Part shown: piece by piece, positions 46,484-56,307 of the stretch
Layout of the letters: each line of letters opens with the position of its first letter
Position numbering within the stretch: position 1 is the stretch's first letter
Assembly: GCA_021151485.1 (NCBI GenBank)
Contig: JAGKXB010000008.1
Span: 1 to 64,000, forward strand
Direction of reading: 5' to 3'
From: Oxalobacteraceae bacterium
Lineage (GTDB): Bacteria; Pseudomonadota; Gammaproteobacteria; Burkholderiales; Burkholderiaceae_D
DNA: 64,000 nt
Made by a program: the position numbers and the translations under genes
The notes under the pieces: generated by a model
Told to the model about the DNA's origin: nothing
Database searches by the model: none
The model's input: the letters and a program-made list of their open reading frames with translations, nothing else

Positions 46484-47265
46484 AAGCTGTCATTCTGGCC
46501 GGTGGTTTAGGCACTCGCATCAGCGAAGAAACTGCCCTACGCCCCAAACCTATGGTGGAAATAGGTGGCAAGCCCATCTTATGGCACATCATGAAAATGT
46601 ATTCCGCCCATGGTGTGAACGATTTCATCATTTGCTGCGGCTACAAGGGTTATGTCATCAAGGAGTATTTCGCCAATTATTTTTTACACATGTCGGACAT
46701 CACGTTCGATATGGAAAATAATCAAATGCACGTCCACCAACATCATGCCGAGCCGTGGAAAGTGACGTTGGTGGATACGGGGGAAGACACCATGACTGGT
46801 GGGCGTTTAAAACGCGTCGCCGATTATCTGAAAGATGAAGCGTTATTTTGTTTAACGTATGGCGATGGCGTCAGCGATGTGAATATCACAGAGTTGATTG
46901 CTTTCCATAAAGCACAAAACGTTAAAGCCACCTTGACGGCCACCACTCCCACCGTGCGTTTCGGTGTATTAAAAATGAATGGCGACAAAGTCCAAGAGTT
47001 CAAAGAAAAACCCAAGCATGATGAAAATAGTAAAGGTGCGTTGATCAATGGCGGCTTCTTTGTACTATCGCCGCAAGTGCTTGATTACATTACCGATGAC
47101 AAAACCATCTGGGAACGTGAACCATTAGAACGCCTGGCCCAAGAAGGCAATCTGGCTGCTTTTCAACATCATGGCTTTTGGCAACCGATGGATACGCTGC
47201 GCGAACGCATCTACCTGGAAGAACTATGGCAATCAGGACAAGCACCATGGAAAATGTGGCCTTGA
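46480..47265 (+). CDS. rfbF: Glucose-1-phosphate cytidylyltransferase
   Basis: The 261-residue nucleotidyltransferase contains [33 protein letters not shown], specific for the RfbF/DdhA subgroup. It makes CDP-glucose from CTP and glucose 1-phosphate, the entry point for CDP-linked 3,6-dideoxyhexoses. It starts inside the hemL stop and ends 19 bases into rfbG. Confidence 0.94.
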   Translation: MKAVILAGGLGTRISEETALRPKPMVEIGGKPILWHIMKMYSAHGVNDFIICCGYKGYVIKEYFANYFLHMSDITFDMENNQMHVHQHHAEPWKVTLVDTGEDTMTGGRLKRVADYLKDEALFCLTYGDGVSDVNITELIAFHKAQNVKATLTATTPTVRFGVLKMNGDKVQEFKEKPKHDENSKGALINGGFFVLSPQVLDYITDDKTIWEREPLERLAQEGNLAAFQHHGFWQPMDTLRERIYLEELWQSGQAPWKMWP

Positions 47266-48377
47266 ACTTCAATCCAGCTTTTTGGCAAAACAAACGTGTT
47301 TTGCTGACTGGACACACTGGCTTTAAAGGAAGTTGGTTGTCGCTCTGGCTACAATCCATGGGGGCGCAGGTAGCAGGCTATGCATTAGCGCCGTCCAGCC
47401 AACCCAATTTGTTTGAACTGGCGCAAGTCGGCAAAGGCATGGCCAGCCATGTCATCGGCGATATCCGCGATTTGTCAACGGTGCAGCAAGCCTTTACCGC
47501 ATTTCAACCTGAAATCGTTTTCCACCTGGCTGCCCAACCACTGGTGCGCCATTCTTACCAAGATCCAGTTACAACGTATGCCATCAACGTCATGGGTACG
47601 GTGCATGTCTTGGAAGCGATACGCCACACGCCTGGCGTGAAAACTGTGGTCAATATCACGACTGACAAATGCTACGAAAATCGCGAATGGATTTGGGATT
47701 ATCGTGAAAACGACCCTATGGGTGGTCATGATCCGTATAGCAATAGCAAAGCCTGCGCTGAATTGGTGAGTGCGGCCTACCGTTCATCATTTTTTAACGT
47801 GGATAAGCATCAAATTGCTCTGGCAACGGTGCGTGCTGGTAATGTGATTGGTGGCGGTGACTGGGCGCAGGATCGATTGATTCCCGACATTCTTGCTGCG
47901 TTTGAACAGGGTAAGATGCTGCATATCCGCAATCCACATGCAATTCGCCCCTGGCAACATGTACTGGAGCCTTTGCGGGGTTATCTGATACTAGCGCAGC
48001 AACTGACAGAACACGGCACCCAATATGCCGAAAGCTGGAATTTTGGCCCCAGGGATGAAGATGCCAAGCCCGTCAACTGGATCGTTGAGCAAATGGCCGC
48101 CATTTGGCGCCAACATGACGACTCTCAAAATAACGAAAATCATAAAAATATTCAGTGGCAAGTCGATACTGTTGCACATCCGCACGAAGCGGGACATCTG
48201 AAACTCAATATCACCAAAGCACGCAGCCTCTTAGGCTGGCATCCCGCATTGTCTTTGCAAGAAGCATTGCAACTCACCGTAGCTTGGGCGAGGCAACATC
48301 AAGCAGGTGCTGACATGCGTCAGGTGACTTTGGAGCAGATTCAGGCTTATCAGGCATTGATTCATGCCCAACATTGA
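47247..48377 (+). CDS. rfbG: CDP-glucose 4,6-dehydratase
   Basis: This is a 376-residue extended SDR with the NAD motif [13 protein letters not shown] and catalytic YSNSK (preceded by [13 protein letters not shown]). It converts CDP-glucose to CDP-4-keto-6-deoxyglucose. The start at 47247 ([13 protein letters not shown]) is chosen from family alignment and overlaps rfbF by 19 bases. Upstream in-frame codons lie within rfbF. Confidence 0.94.
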   Translation: MENVALNFNPAFWQNKRVLLTGHTGFKGSWLSLWLQSMGAQVAGYALAPSSQPNLFELAQVGKGMASHVIGDIRDLSTVQQAFTAFQPEIVFHLAAQPLVRHSYQDPVTTYAINVMGTVHVLEAIRHTPGVKTVVNITTDKCYENREWIWDYRENDPMGGHDPYSNSKACAELVSAAYRSSFFNVDKHQIALATVRAGNVIGGGDWAQDRLIPDILAAFEQGKMLHIRNPHAIRPWQHVLEPLRGYLILAQQLTEHGTQYAESWNFGPRDEDAKPVNWIVEQMAAIWRQHDDSQNNENHKNIQWQVDTVAHPHEAGHLKLNITKARSLLGWHPALSLQEALQLTVAWARQHQAGADMRQVTLEQIQAYQALIHAQH

Positions 48378-48392
48378 TACTCAACATTGACT

Positions 48393-49721
48393 ATGCAAAA
48401 CACAAAAACGCAGGCACTACGCGATCAAATTTCTGCATTGGTTGAGGAATACGCCGCCATTGCTCTGGCGCCTCAACCTTTTTTACCCGGTGCTTCAGCT
48501 ATCCCGCCATCTGGCAAATTGATTGCCGCAGAAGAACTGAAAAACATGGTGCAAGCCTCGCTAGACGGCTGGCTCACTACGGGCCGATTCAATGCTGAGT
48601 TTGAACAAAAACTCGCTGCATTTATCGGCATCAAACATCTCATCACGGTCAATTCCGGCTCATCCGCCAATTTGATTGCATTTAGCACGCTGACCTCACC
48701 CAAACTAGGCAAACGGGCGATCAAACAAGGCGATGAAGTCATTGCGGTCGCGGCTGGATTTCCCACTACGGTCAATCCAATTCTGCAATTTGGTGCTGTA
48801 CCGGTATTTGTTGATGTGGACAAAATGACGCACAACATTGATGTCAGCAAGATAGCTGCTGCCATTACACCAAAAACCCGCGCCATCATGCTGGCACATA
48901 CATTGGGCAATCCTTTCAATCTGGATGTCATCACCGATTTATGTAAAAAGTACGATTTGTGGTTAGTAGAAGATTGTTGCGATGCGTTAGGCAGCACGTA
49001 CCGTGGCCAAATGGTCGGCACATTTGGTGATATCGCCACTTTGAGTTTTTATCCCGCACATCACATCACCATGGGGGAAGGCGGCGCGGTTTTTACCAAG
49101 CATGATGAGTTGAAAACCATTGCGGAAAGTTTCCGTGACTGGGGACGCGACTGTTACTGCCCACCAGGTAAGGATAATACTTGTGGCCAACGCTTTTGCT
49201 GGAAGTTGGGTGATTTGCCGCAGGGTTACGACCACAAATACACATACAGCCATTTAGGTTACAACCTCAAAATCACCGATATGCAGGCAGCGTGCGGATT
49301 GGCGCAATTAGGGAAAGCGGAGCAATTTATCCAAGCACGCAAAAAGAATTTTGCTTTCCTCAAAGAGCGCTTAAAAAATTGCCAAGAATTTTTAGATTTG
49401 CCTGAAGCTACCGAACACGCCGACCCGGCATGGTTTGGCTTCCCGATTACGCTCAAAGAAAACTGCCCTGTCACACGGCTAGATTTACTCACGTATCTGG
49501 ATCAAAACAAAGTCGGCACGCGCTTGCTGTTCGCTGGTAACCTAACGCGCCAACCTTATATGGTGGAAGCCAAAGGCAAATACCGCATCAGCGGCGATTT
49601 ACGCAATACGGATCATTTAATGAATCACACTTTTTGGATCGGCGTGCAACCTGCATTAACGGAAGAGATGCTGGAATTTTCAGCGAGAAAAATTGAAGCG
49701 TATTTGGGTTTGAATTTTTAA
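48393..49721 (+). CDS. rfbH: CDP-4-keto-6-deoxyglucose 3-dehydratase (E1, RfbH/DdhC)
   Basis: The 442-residue protein is a DegT-fold PMP enzyme. The usual PLP lysine is replaced by His223 in [14 protein letters not shown], the hallmark of E1. Four cysteines (254, 256, 264, 269) in [16 protein letters not shown] are the iron-sulfur ligands. It removes the C3 hydroxyl and needs a reductase partner (E3, RfbI/DdhD), which is not encoded in this window. The ATG at 48393 is used. A TTG two codons earlier is less likely. Confidence 0.95.
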   Translation: MQNTKTQALRDQISALVEEYAAIALAPQPFLPGASAIPPSGKLIAAEELKNMVQASLDGWLTTGRFNAEFEQKLAAFIGIKHLITVNSGSSANLIAFSTLTSPKLGKRAIKQGDEVIAVAAGFPTTVNPILQFGAVPVFVDVDKMTHNIDVSKIAAAITPKTRAIMLAHTLGNPFNLDVITDLCKKYDLWLVEDCCDALGSTYRGQMVGTFGDIATLSFYPAHHITMGEGGAVFTKHDELKTIAESFRDWGRDCYCPPGKDNTCGQRFCWKLGDLPQGYDHKYTYSHLGYNLKITDMQAACGLAQLGKAEQFIQARKKNFAFLKERLKNCQEFLDLPEATEHADPAWFGFPITLKENCPVTRLDLLTYLDQNKVGTRLLFAGNLTRQPYMVEAKGKYRISGDLRNTDHLMNHTFWIGVQPALTEEMLEFSARKIEAYLGLNF

Positions 49722-49755
49722 ATAAGCAAATGCCATACGTCTATACAGGGAAAAA

Positions 49756-50553
49756 ATGAATAATCGTGAACATAAGATGCTAGATTTGCTCAAACGTGGC
49801 AAAGAAGAATTTGGTTATGTCGCCGTGAAAGCAGAGTTCGAGGCCGAAGGAACTCGGATTGATGAGCTACTTCGTTTGCTTGATATTGCACGTCGTGCGG
49901 ATCTCAAAATCGGGTTGAAGATTGGTGGTTGCGAAGCAGTGCGCGACTTATTGGAAAGCCGCCAGATTGGTGTGGATTACATCATTGCACCAATGGTTGA
50001 AAGCGTATACGCGCTATCAAAATTCATTGCTGCCAAAAACAATGTGTACACAGAAGAGGAACGAAAAGATACCGACTTTTTGTTCAATTTAGAAACGTTA
50101 AACACTTTCAGTCACCTGGACGCGCTAGCAGCGGCGGCTGTCTCTGGCAATTTACAGGGCATCGTATTTGGCCGCGTTGATTTCTCTCTGTCGCACGGGT
50201 TAAGCAGAGAGGAAATCAATTCTGACCAAATCACCAACTACATCCTGCAAACTGCACAGGCATGCAAACAACATGATATCGATTTGGTGGTTGGCGGTGG
50301 CGTATCCATGGATTCCCTACCTGCACTGCGCAAAATAGCTGCCACGCATTTGACGCGATTTGAGACACGCAAAGTGATTTTCAACGGCGAATCCGTCAAT
50401 CATCCCAATATCGCGCAAGGCTTATTGAATGCCGTGCATTTTGAATTGCTGTGGCTACAAAACAAACGTGATTATTACGGCTTCATTGAACGAGAAGATG
50501 CCAAACGCATCGACATGTTAGAGGCGCGCTGGAAAGTGCTTGATCAACAATGA
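49756..50553 (+). CDS. HpcH/HpaI-type aldolase family protein
   Basis: The 265-residue protein resembles the HpcH/HpaI aldolase/citrate lyase beta-barrel family, with [53 protein letters not shown] and [14 protein letters not shown]. Family members join or split pyruvate, glyoxylate or acetyl units. GGGAAAA precedes the ATG. It lies 34 bases after rfbH and overlaps the SDR by 4 bases, so it is part of the sugar operon. A carbon-carbon bond-forming step on a sugar precursor is inferred. The substrate is unknown. Confidence 0.75.
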   Translation: MNNREHKMLDLLKRGKEEFGYVAVKAEFEAEGTRIDELLRLLDIARRADLKIGLKIGGCEAVRDLLESRQIGVDYIIAPMVESVYALSKFIAAKNNVYTEEERKDTDFLFNLETLNTFSHLDALAAAAVSGNLQGIVFGRVDFSLSHGLSREEINSDQITNYILQTAQACKQHDIDLVVGGGVSMDSLPALRKIAATHLTRFETRKVIFNGESVNHPNIAQGLLNAVHFELLWLQNKRDYYGFIEREDAKRIDMLEARWKVLDQQ

Positions 50554-51278
50554 TGGAAAAGCAACGTATTTTGGTATTTGGCGCTTCTGGCGCAATTGGA
50601 TCCGCTATCTCGCATCATTTTTCACAAAATGATTGGGACGTAGTCGCCGTCTCTCGCTCAGGCATTGGCACTAACACTGACATCACAGGATCATCCATCA
50701 CGCCTCTTTGCTATGACCCATTGGCACAACCATCCTGCCAAACTGATCTATTGGATACTGGTACACCATATGCAGCCGTATGTTGGGCGCAAGGGTGTAA
50801 TACCAATGACAATGTTTACAACGTGACGCTAGAACAACATTTAGAAGTCTATCAAGCCAACTGCCTGTACATTGTGGCCACCTTGAAGACCTTGCTTGAA
50901 CGACGCTTACTTGCCCCGTGCGCACGCCTGTGCATCATCAGTTCGATTTGGCAAAATCTGGCACGCCAAAATAAATTGTCGTATTGCATGAGCAAAGCTG
51001 CTTTGCAAGGACTTGTACTATCGGCAAGCGCTGACCTTGCAAAAGACAATATCCTGATCAACGCCATCCTGCCAGGCGCGCTTGATACACCGATGACCCG
51101 TCAAAATGTGGCAACCGAACAATTAGAAAAATTATCCGCTGCAACTTATTTCAACAAATTACCCACACTAGAAGATGTGACCAATCTGGCCTTCTTTTTA
51201 TGTTCTGATAAAAATACAGGTATTACTGGTCAATTTATTGCGGCAGATTTGGGGTTTAGCCATGTCAGATTACTTTAA
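50550..51278 (+). CDS. Short-chain dehydrogenase/reductase
   Basis: This is a 242-residue classical SDR with the nucleotide motif [13 protein letters not shown], the catalytic Ser in CIISSIW, Tyr and Lys in [12 protein letters not shown], and the substrate-loop signature [10 protein letters not shown]. It probably reduces or oxidises a keto/hydroxyl group of the pathway intermediate. It overlaps the aldolase gene (ATGA) and the cyclase gene (17 bases), which argues for one coupled pathway. Confidence 0.85.
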   Translation: MMEKQRILVFGASGAIGSAISHHFSQNDWDVVAVSRSGIGTNTDITGSSITPLCYDPLAQPSCQTDLLDTGTPYAAVCWAQGCNTNDNVYNVTLEQHLEVYQANCLYIVATLKTLLERRLLAPCARLCIISSIWQNLARQNKLSYCMSKAALQGLVLSASADLAKDNILINAILPGALDTPMTRQNVATEQLEKLSAATYFNKLPTLEDVTNLAFFLCSDKNTGITGQFIAADLGFSHVRLL

Positions 51279-52389
51279 GATTATTGCCAGCACTCACGAA
51301 TACGAGGTTCGGATTGGCAATGACATACTTAATGCAACAATCAACGATCCGGCACCACTACAACAACAAATTATTATCTGCGATCAATTTTTTGCACCGA
51401 CTTATCAGGCACAAGGTTTTGAAGTGATTAGCATTGTTGCGGACGAAGCGGCGAAAAGTCTGGATCAGATGAGCGAAGTCATCGCGGCGCTACGTGCGCT
51501 AGGTGCCAACCGCCAAACCCGCCTGGTGGCCATCGGAGGCGGTATCATTCAAGACATTGTCACTTTTGTCGCATCGGTATACATGCGCGGGGTGCAATGG
51601 ATACTTTTGCCAACGACATTGCTGGGCATGGTGGATGCCTGCATTGGTGGTAAATCTTCCATCAATGTCGGTCAACACAAAAATCTGATTGGCAATTTTT
51701 ATCCGCCCAGGAATATCATCATCGATTGCCAGTTCATCAATACACTCAACGAAACACAGCGCATCGCTGGTTTATGCGAGGCAGTCAAAATATGCTTTGC
51801 AGCAGAGGCAGAACAACCAGCGTTTGAGCGTTATATCGCTCTCAATCCAGGTGTAGATAGCGCGCTGAAAACATATCAGGAGCTGATTAGCCTATCTTTG
51901 CTGACCAAGCGCTGGTTTATCGAAATTGATGAATATGATCAAAAAGAACGGCTGCTACTCAATTTTGGCCACACCTTTGGTCACGCAATTGAAAGTGCAA
52001 GCAGTTTTACGATCCCACATGGGATTGCCGTGGGAATCGGTATGTTGGCGGCCATCGCATGCGCGCGCATCAATCATCATTTTGAGACGACACCACAACG
52101 CGTCACACAACTTGAGCGTTATGTCACCACACTGCTGTCTAAGATCAATACGCTACCAATGTGGATTAATCACATCACCATCGATACCTTGATAACGCAC
52201 TTTGACGCCGATAAAAAGCATACCAAGACGCACTACGTCGTCATTGTGCCTAATTCAACAGGTCACTTAATTCGTTTGAAGTTGGAAAAGAAAGATGTAA
52301 ACCGCGCACTGATTTCTGCCGCATTGCATGCTGCTTGCCAACAACTGCTGCTGACAGTGAATGCAACATCGCATCGTGCCCGCACTTAA
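51262..52389 (+). CDS. Dehydroquinate-synthase-like cyclase (secondary paralog)
   Basis: The 375-residue protein has the dehydroquinate synthase fold but is clearly different from the AroB domain elsewhere in this window. NAD and metal motifs are kept: GGGIIQDIVTFVASVYMRG, PTTLLGMVDACIGGKSSIN, and zinc ligands Glu173 (GLCEAVK), His237 (NFGHTFGH) and His253 (IPHG). Loop residues that bind the aroB substrate differ (for example VDACIGGKSS instead of [10 protein letters not shown]). Relatives outside the shikimate pathway form carbocycles from sugar phosphates (for example valiolone or deoxyinosose synthases). It therefore may build a carbocyclic unit for the surface polysaccharide. Confidence 0.78.
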   Translation: MSDYFKIIASTHEYEVRIGNDILNATINDPAPLQQQIIICDQFFAPTYQAQGFEVISIVADEAAKSLDQMSEVIAALRALGANRQTRLVAIGGGIIQDIVTFVASVYMRGVQWILLPTTLLGMVDACIGGKSSINVGQHKNLIGNFYPPRNIIIDCQFINTLNETQRIAGLCEAVKICFAAEAEQPAFERYIALNPGVDSALKTYQELISLSLLTKRWFIEIDEYDQKERLLLNFGHTFGHAIESASSFTIPHGIAVGIGMLAAIACARINHHFETTPQRVTQLERYVTTLLSKINTLPMWINHITIDTLITHFDADKKHTKTHYVVIVPNSTGHLIRLKLEKKDVNRALISAALHAACQQLLLTVNATSHRART

Positions 52390-52418
52390 GTCGGCGCTTA
52401 ATCGTAAAAATTTCATTG

Positions 52419-53444
52419 ATGACTGCACCACTATTGTCTTTTTCCCCTGCTCTTGCTAACCACATCCATGCATCGCCTTACCATTTTATTGTGACTGGTG
52501 CCAATGGTTGGTTGGGCAAAGCCACGTTAGCAATGCTGTATCAAGCCTTGGGAAACGACTTTGCCGCGCGCGTCACAGGACTCGGCTCACGCCCCGCACA
52601 AATCAACTTGCATGCTGGACAAACTGGTGAGTCCACTTATTCCATCCAATCATTGCTGGAATGGCAGTTACCCCCAGACCAACCAACTATCCTTTTTCAT
52701 TATGCATTTTTGACTAAAGATAAAATCGATCAAAACTTCAGCACACACACGCATACCTACACGGAAGAAGAATACATCGCACGCAATCACGCCATTAGCG
52801 AGAAAGTACAAAGCTGGATACGCACCGGTGCTATTCGTGGCGTCGTACTGCCTTCTTCAGGAGCGGTATACGATTATTTGCATGGCAAATCGCGCAGCCC
52901 AGAAGCAAACCTGTACGGTCAACTAAAATACCAAGATGAACTGACTTTCAGCGCAGCCTGTGACATGAGCAAAAGCAAGCTGATCATCCCGCGTATTTTT
53001 AATTTGTCAGGTCCTTACATCAATAAATTCGAGCATTACGCACTAGCCTCTTTCATTGCTCAAAGCCTGAGTACCAGCAGCACCAACAGCACCATCACCA
53101 TCCATGCACGCCACCCAGTGATACGCTCGTATTACTTCATCGGGGATTTAATCGAATTGTGTCTACAACTGTTATTGCATCAACCCGCTGCTGCAACGCC
53201 CCTTTGTTTCGATGTTGCTGGCGATGACATTGTCGAGCTAGGTGAGCTGGCGCAGCAGGTAGCGACAATATTGGGAAATGCGACACGCATACAACGCCCA
53301 CCTATGCTTGATGGCGTTATGGAAGATCGCTACATCGGCAACAAAAACGCTATTCGCAAACTCGAAATGCGTTTTGGCATACATCCCATGCCCCTCAAGG
53401 AACAAATCAACATCACCAGCCAATATATTAAAAATCTTTATTAA
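52419..53444 (+). CDS. NAD-dependent epimerase/dehydratase family protein
   Basis: This is a 341-residue extended SDR. The nucleotide motif TGANGWLG lies at residues 26-33, the Ser region is LPSSGAVYDY and the catalytic pair Tyr166-Lys170 is in YGQLK. The insert HTHTYTEEEYIARNH is unusual. The start at 52419 is chosen because upstream in-frame codons lie in the cyclase gene. It probably modifies the CDP-linked or carbocyclic sugar. The exact reaction cannot be told from sequence. Confidence 0.8.
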   Translation: MTAPLLSFSPALANHIHASPYHFIVTGANGWLGKATLAMLYQALGNDFAARVTGLGSRPAQINLHAGQTGESTYSIQSLLEWQLPPDQPTILFHYAFLTKDKIDQNFSTHTHTYTEEEYIARNHAISEKVQSWIRTGAIRGVVLPSSGAVYDYLHGKSRSPEANLYGQLKYQDELTFSAACDMSKSKLIIPRIFNLSGPYINKFEHYALASFIAQSLSTSSTNSTITIHARHPVIRSYYFIGDLIELCLQLLLHQPAAATPLCFDVAGDDIVELGELAQQVATILGNATRIQRPPMLDGVMEDRYIGNKNAIRKLEMRFGIHPMPLKEQINITSQYIKNLY

Positions 53445-53575
53445 ATTACCCTCGCCTTGTTCCCCAAAGCCTGTAAATTAATTTGTGTAAGTACCACCTG
53501 CCAGCATGACGCAAGCACAACGCTCTACCTATGATATGGACGGTGCTTTGATATATGCCCAAATGAGTTTTATAA

Positions 53576-53594
53576 TTGACAACAATATTGTCAA
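53576..53594. promoter_or_regulatory. 7-5-7 palindrome upstream of the effector gene
   Basis: TTGACAA (53576-53582) and TTGTCAA (53588-53594) form a perfect dyad with a 5-base spacer, 25 bases before the first ATG of the effector gene. The left arm contains a consensus -35 hexamer (TTGACA), and an AT-rich TATAT follows at 53605. A regulator bound here would block the promoter. The dyad geometry equals the one in the Tad leader, though the arm sequences differ. Confidence 0.45.
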
Positions 53595-53618
53595 TATTGC
53601 ACTTATATATCACGCCCA

Positions 53619-55961
53619 ATGCCAATACCAATATCAATCATTCCCCCCCTTAAAAGTTTCATGTCAGTCTGGAATGATTTTGTTAATCCAGACTTGGCGG
53701 AAGAGGAAAAAAATGTGGCATTGGCACAAGCAATCAAAAATAACCGTTGTTCATCTGTTCAATCAGATCAAGATTATCAAGATCAACTAGAAGACATTCT
53801 TTCCTCACCAGAAAATAGTGCGCAGTTCTTTAATGATCCGATGGTGCAAGAACGCTTGGTGGAAGGATTAATAGCTGATACGTACATGGATGAAAGGGTT
53901 CTTCAGGCACTCCAAACTTGTACTCCTTCTCTATCCACTTCCCAGCAACAAGATCTGTTTGATAATCAATTTTCCTGGCTATCGCACAATCCGCTGACTC
54001 CTAATGCAGAAATCGCTTCGAGATTTTTTACAGAAATTCGATTGCAGCAAGAAACTTGCACCAATCCTAAATTCACTCCTTACCCATCTGACAAACGTTC
54101 CAATCAAACTTTCAATTTAAACGGTCAAGCAACACTTGAAGGCTCCTCAGAACGCATTGTCTGCCGACATTTAGCCACAGCAATATTGGATGAGATACAT
54201 CCAGTCACCCATAAAATTTCTTACGAAAATTTTAATAGTGCAGAAAAAATTGCTCAACATATCAAGTCTGATATCGAAACAAGATATGTACACATAAAAA
54301 GGAGGGCTACCGAAGTCCATCTGATCAAGAATGCAAATTGGGGACAATTCATTGCCAGTCAATTTGAGGAAATGGATCGTCAGGGAATACCCATCAAAAA
54401 AATGTTGATGCAGTCATCTAATCATGGAATGGCTGTCTGGCTTAGGATCAAAATAAAAGATGGCAAGAAATGGTATGTCATCCATTTTTATGATCCCAAC
54501 TCAACCACGACGCATACACGAGCTAAAGCATATGATCTGGCAAATGTGAAGAACTGGGTTTTGGGAGCGTTTATCGATGTTAATGGAGAACAGCGAAAAC
54601 AATTTTACTATCCAGAAACACAAGCAGTTTCGCTGATCTATATCGTTCCTGAAGCGGATGAGTTGAGTTCAGAAAATGTGCAACACAAACAACATAATCA
54701 GCCTATATTGCCTGTTGACAGAAAACTGACCCGTTATGATGTTAATTGGGATGCAATCACTATCTATCATTTAATGATAGGAGGTTTTGCTGGAACGTTG
54801 AAAGAAGTCGCTCTTCAGAGCAACACATTGGCTCAATCAGGCACGGATTTGCTGACATTACTAAACGCTAAGTGTGCAAATGGCACCCCTGGCCTCTTTA
54901 TGGCTTTACAAGAGGGGCATGCCAATGCCATTCGAGCATATGGGGAATTATTAACAACAGCAGGAATATCAAGCTCAGATTTGCTGACATTACTGAGCGC
55001 TAAGGGTGCAGATGGCACCCCTGGCCTCTCTATGGCTTTACAAGATGGGCATGCTGATGCCATTCGAGCATATGGAGAATTATTAACAACAGCAGGAATA
55101 TCAAGCTCAGATTTGCTGACATTACTGAGCGCTAAACGTGCAGATGGCATCCCTGGCCTCTATTTTGCTTTGAAAAATAGGCATGCCGATGCCATGAGGG
55201 TATATGGTGAATTATTAACAGCAGCAGGAATATCAGGCCCAGATTTGCTGACATTACTAAGCGCTAAGGGTGCAAATGGCGCCCCTGGCCTCTATATGGC
55301 TTTGCAAAATGGGGATGCCAATGCCATTCGAGCATATGGTGAATTATTAACAGCAGCAGAAATATCAGGCCCAGATTTGCTGACATTACTGAGCGCTAAG
55401 CGTGCAAATGGCACCCCTGGCCTCTATTTCGCTTTGCTAGATGGGCATGCCGATGCGATTAGGGCATATGGTGAGTTATTAAAAGAGGCGAGAGCAGCAA
55501 GAAAAATATCAGACACAGATTTTCTGACATTACTGAGCGCTAAGGGTACAAATGGCACCCCTGGCCTCTATATGGCTTTGCAAAATGGGCATGCTGATGC
55601 CATTCGAGCATATGGGGAATTATTAACAGCAGCGGGAAAAATATCCGACACAGTTTTTCTGACATTACTGAGCGCTAAGCGCGCAGATGGCATCCCTGGC
55701 CTCTTTATGGCGTTACAAGATGGGCATGCTGATGCCATTCGAGCATATGGGGAATTATTAACAACAGCAGGAATATCAAGCCCAGATTTGCTGACATTAC
55801 TGAGCGCTAAGGGTGCAGATGGGATCCCTGGCCTCTATATGGCTTTACAAGATGGGCATGCTGATGCCATTCGAGCATATGGGGAATTATTAACAACAGC
55901 AGGAATATCAGGTGAGAACTTGCTAACGATACCAAATCTGGCAAAACTTACATCTTCTTGA
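53619..55961 (+). CDS. ShET2/EspL-like cysteine-protease effector with C-terminal repeats
   Basis: The 780-residue product has no signal peptide. After a ~160-residue N-terminal region comes a domain resembling the ShET2/EspL/OspD family of type III effectors. A candidate triad is Cys182 (VCRHLATAIL), His269 (SSNHGMAVWL) and Asp292 (IHFYDPNS). Its spacing (87 and 23 residues) is close to that of EspL (Cys47/His131/Asp153, from memory). From residue 410 to the end there are eight 44-48-residue repeats (entry below), ankyrin-like in placement. Translation may start at 53619 or at the ATG at 53661, and neither has a clear Shine-Dalgarno. The last ~11 residues are derived from an IS4 remnant, so the gene is probably 3'-truncated. 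It interrupts a co-directional sugar gene series. Confidence 0.75.
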   Translation: MPIPISIIPPLKSFMSVWNDFVNPDLAEEEKNVALAQAIKNNRCSSVQSDQDYQDQLEDILSSPENSAQFFNDPMVQERLVEGLIADTYMDERVLQALQTCTPSLSTSQQQDLFDNQFSWLSHNPLTPNAEIASRFFTEIRLQQETCTNPKFTPYPSDKRSNQTFNLNGQATLEGSSERIVCRHLATAILDEIHPVTHKISYENFNSAEKIAQHIKSDIETRYVHIKRRATEVHLIKNANWGQFIASQFEEMDRQGIPIKKMLMQSSNHGMAVWLRIKIKDGKKWYVIHFYDPNSTTTHTRAKAYDLANVKNWVLGAFIDVNGEQRKQFYYPETQAVSLIYIVPEADELSSENVQHKQHNQPILPVDRKLTRYDVNWDAITIYHLMIGGFAGTLKEVALQSNTLAQSGTDLLTLLNAKCANGTPGLFMALQEGHANAIRAYGELLTTAGISSSDLLTLLSAKGADGTPGLSMALQDGHADAIRAYGELLTTAGISSSDLLTLLSAKRADGIPGLYFALKNRHADAMRVYGELLTAAGISGPDLLTLLSAKGANGAPGLYMALQNGDANAIRAYGELLTAAEISGPDLLTLLSAKRANGTPGLYFALLDGHADAIRAYGELLKEARAARKISDTDFLTLLSAKGTNGTPGLYMALQNGHADAIRAYGELLTAAGKISDTVFLTLLSAKRADGIPGLFMALQDGHADAIRAYGELLTTAGISSPDLLTLLSAKGADGIPGLYMALQDGHADAIRAYGELLTTAGISGENLLTIPNLAKLTSS
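54846..55924 (+). repeat. Eight tandem 132-bp coding repeats in the effector gene
   Basis: Units start at 54846, 54978, 55110, 55242, 55374, 55518, 55653 and 55785, with a broken ninth near 55914. The consensus protein unit is about DLLTLLSAKGADGTPGLYMA plus LQDGHADAIRAYGELLTTAGISS (two abutting blocks). Most are 132 bases. The fifth is 144 (insertion in the linker) and the sixth 135. Nucleotide identity between units is very high, showing recent duplication or conversion. Confidence 0.93.
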
Positions 55962-56307
55962 CACCAACAACACGACTCTGGATGCATTGTTGATTTGCAA
56001 ACTTTACAAAGCACGTTGGCAAGTCGAATTGTTCTTCAAGTGAATCAAGCAACATCTGCGCATCAAGCGCTTTCTCGGTACCAGCGAAAATGCTGTCAAG
56101 ACGCAAATTTGGTGCGCAATCTCGACTTATGTGTTGATTGCTATTGTTAAAAAGGAATGCCAATTAGATGCCTCGCTCTACACTTCGCTACAGATTTTAT
56201 CGGTCTCAATCTTTGAAAGAATCGAGATTCCAGGGGCATTGCAAGAAAACCACTATAAAATTGATGAGCCACTCAGCGCTAACCAATTGAATTTATTCGA
56301 CTTTTAA
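55925..56307 (+). pseudogene. IS4-family transposase remnant (3' end only)
   Basis: Translation gives SGKTYIFLT in one frame (55937-55963), then in another frame TNNTTLDALLICKLYKARWQ, VELFF, QHLRIKRFLGTSENAVKTQ and a C-terminus ending NQLNLFDF. This is the typical C-terminal third of an IS4 transposase (FLTNN...LYKxRWQVELFFKWIKQHLRIK). It is broken twice: a duplicated AC dinucleotide at 55961-55964 shifts the frame, and the Trp of FFKWIK is TGA at 56041. The catalytic N-terminal two thirds are absent. It joins directly to the effector's repeat array. Confidence 0.88.

Noticed and set aside
51262-52389. Annotation as a second aroB
   Set aside because: Key loop residues differ from the AroB domain at 22323-24032, and the context is a sugar operon. 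A specialised cyclase is more likely.
53506-53790. Open frame of 94 residues overlapping the start of the effector
   Set aside because: It has no ribosome site, overlaps the coding sequence of the much longer effector, and has no recognisable features.
54846-55924. CRISPR array or non-coding satellite
   Set aside because: The units are in-frame coding repeats of 132 bp without unique spacers and continue the effector's open frame.
55948-56163. Minus-strand 71-residue open frame near the IS remnant
   Set aside because: It is the reverse-strand shadow of the degraded transposase.
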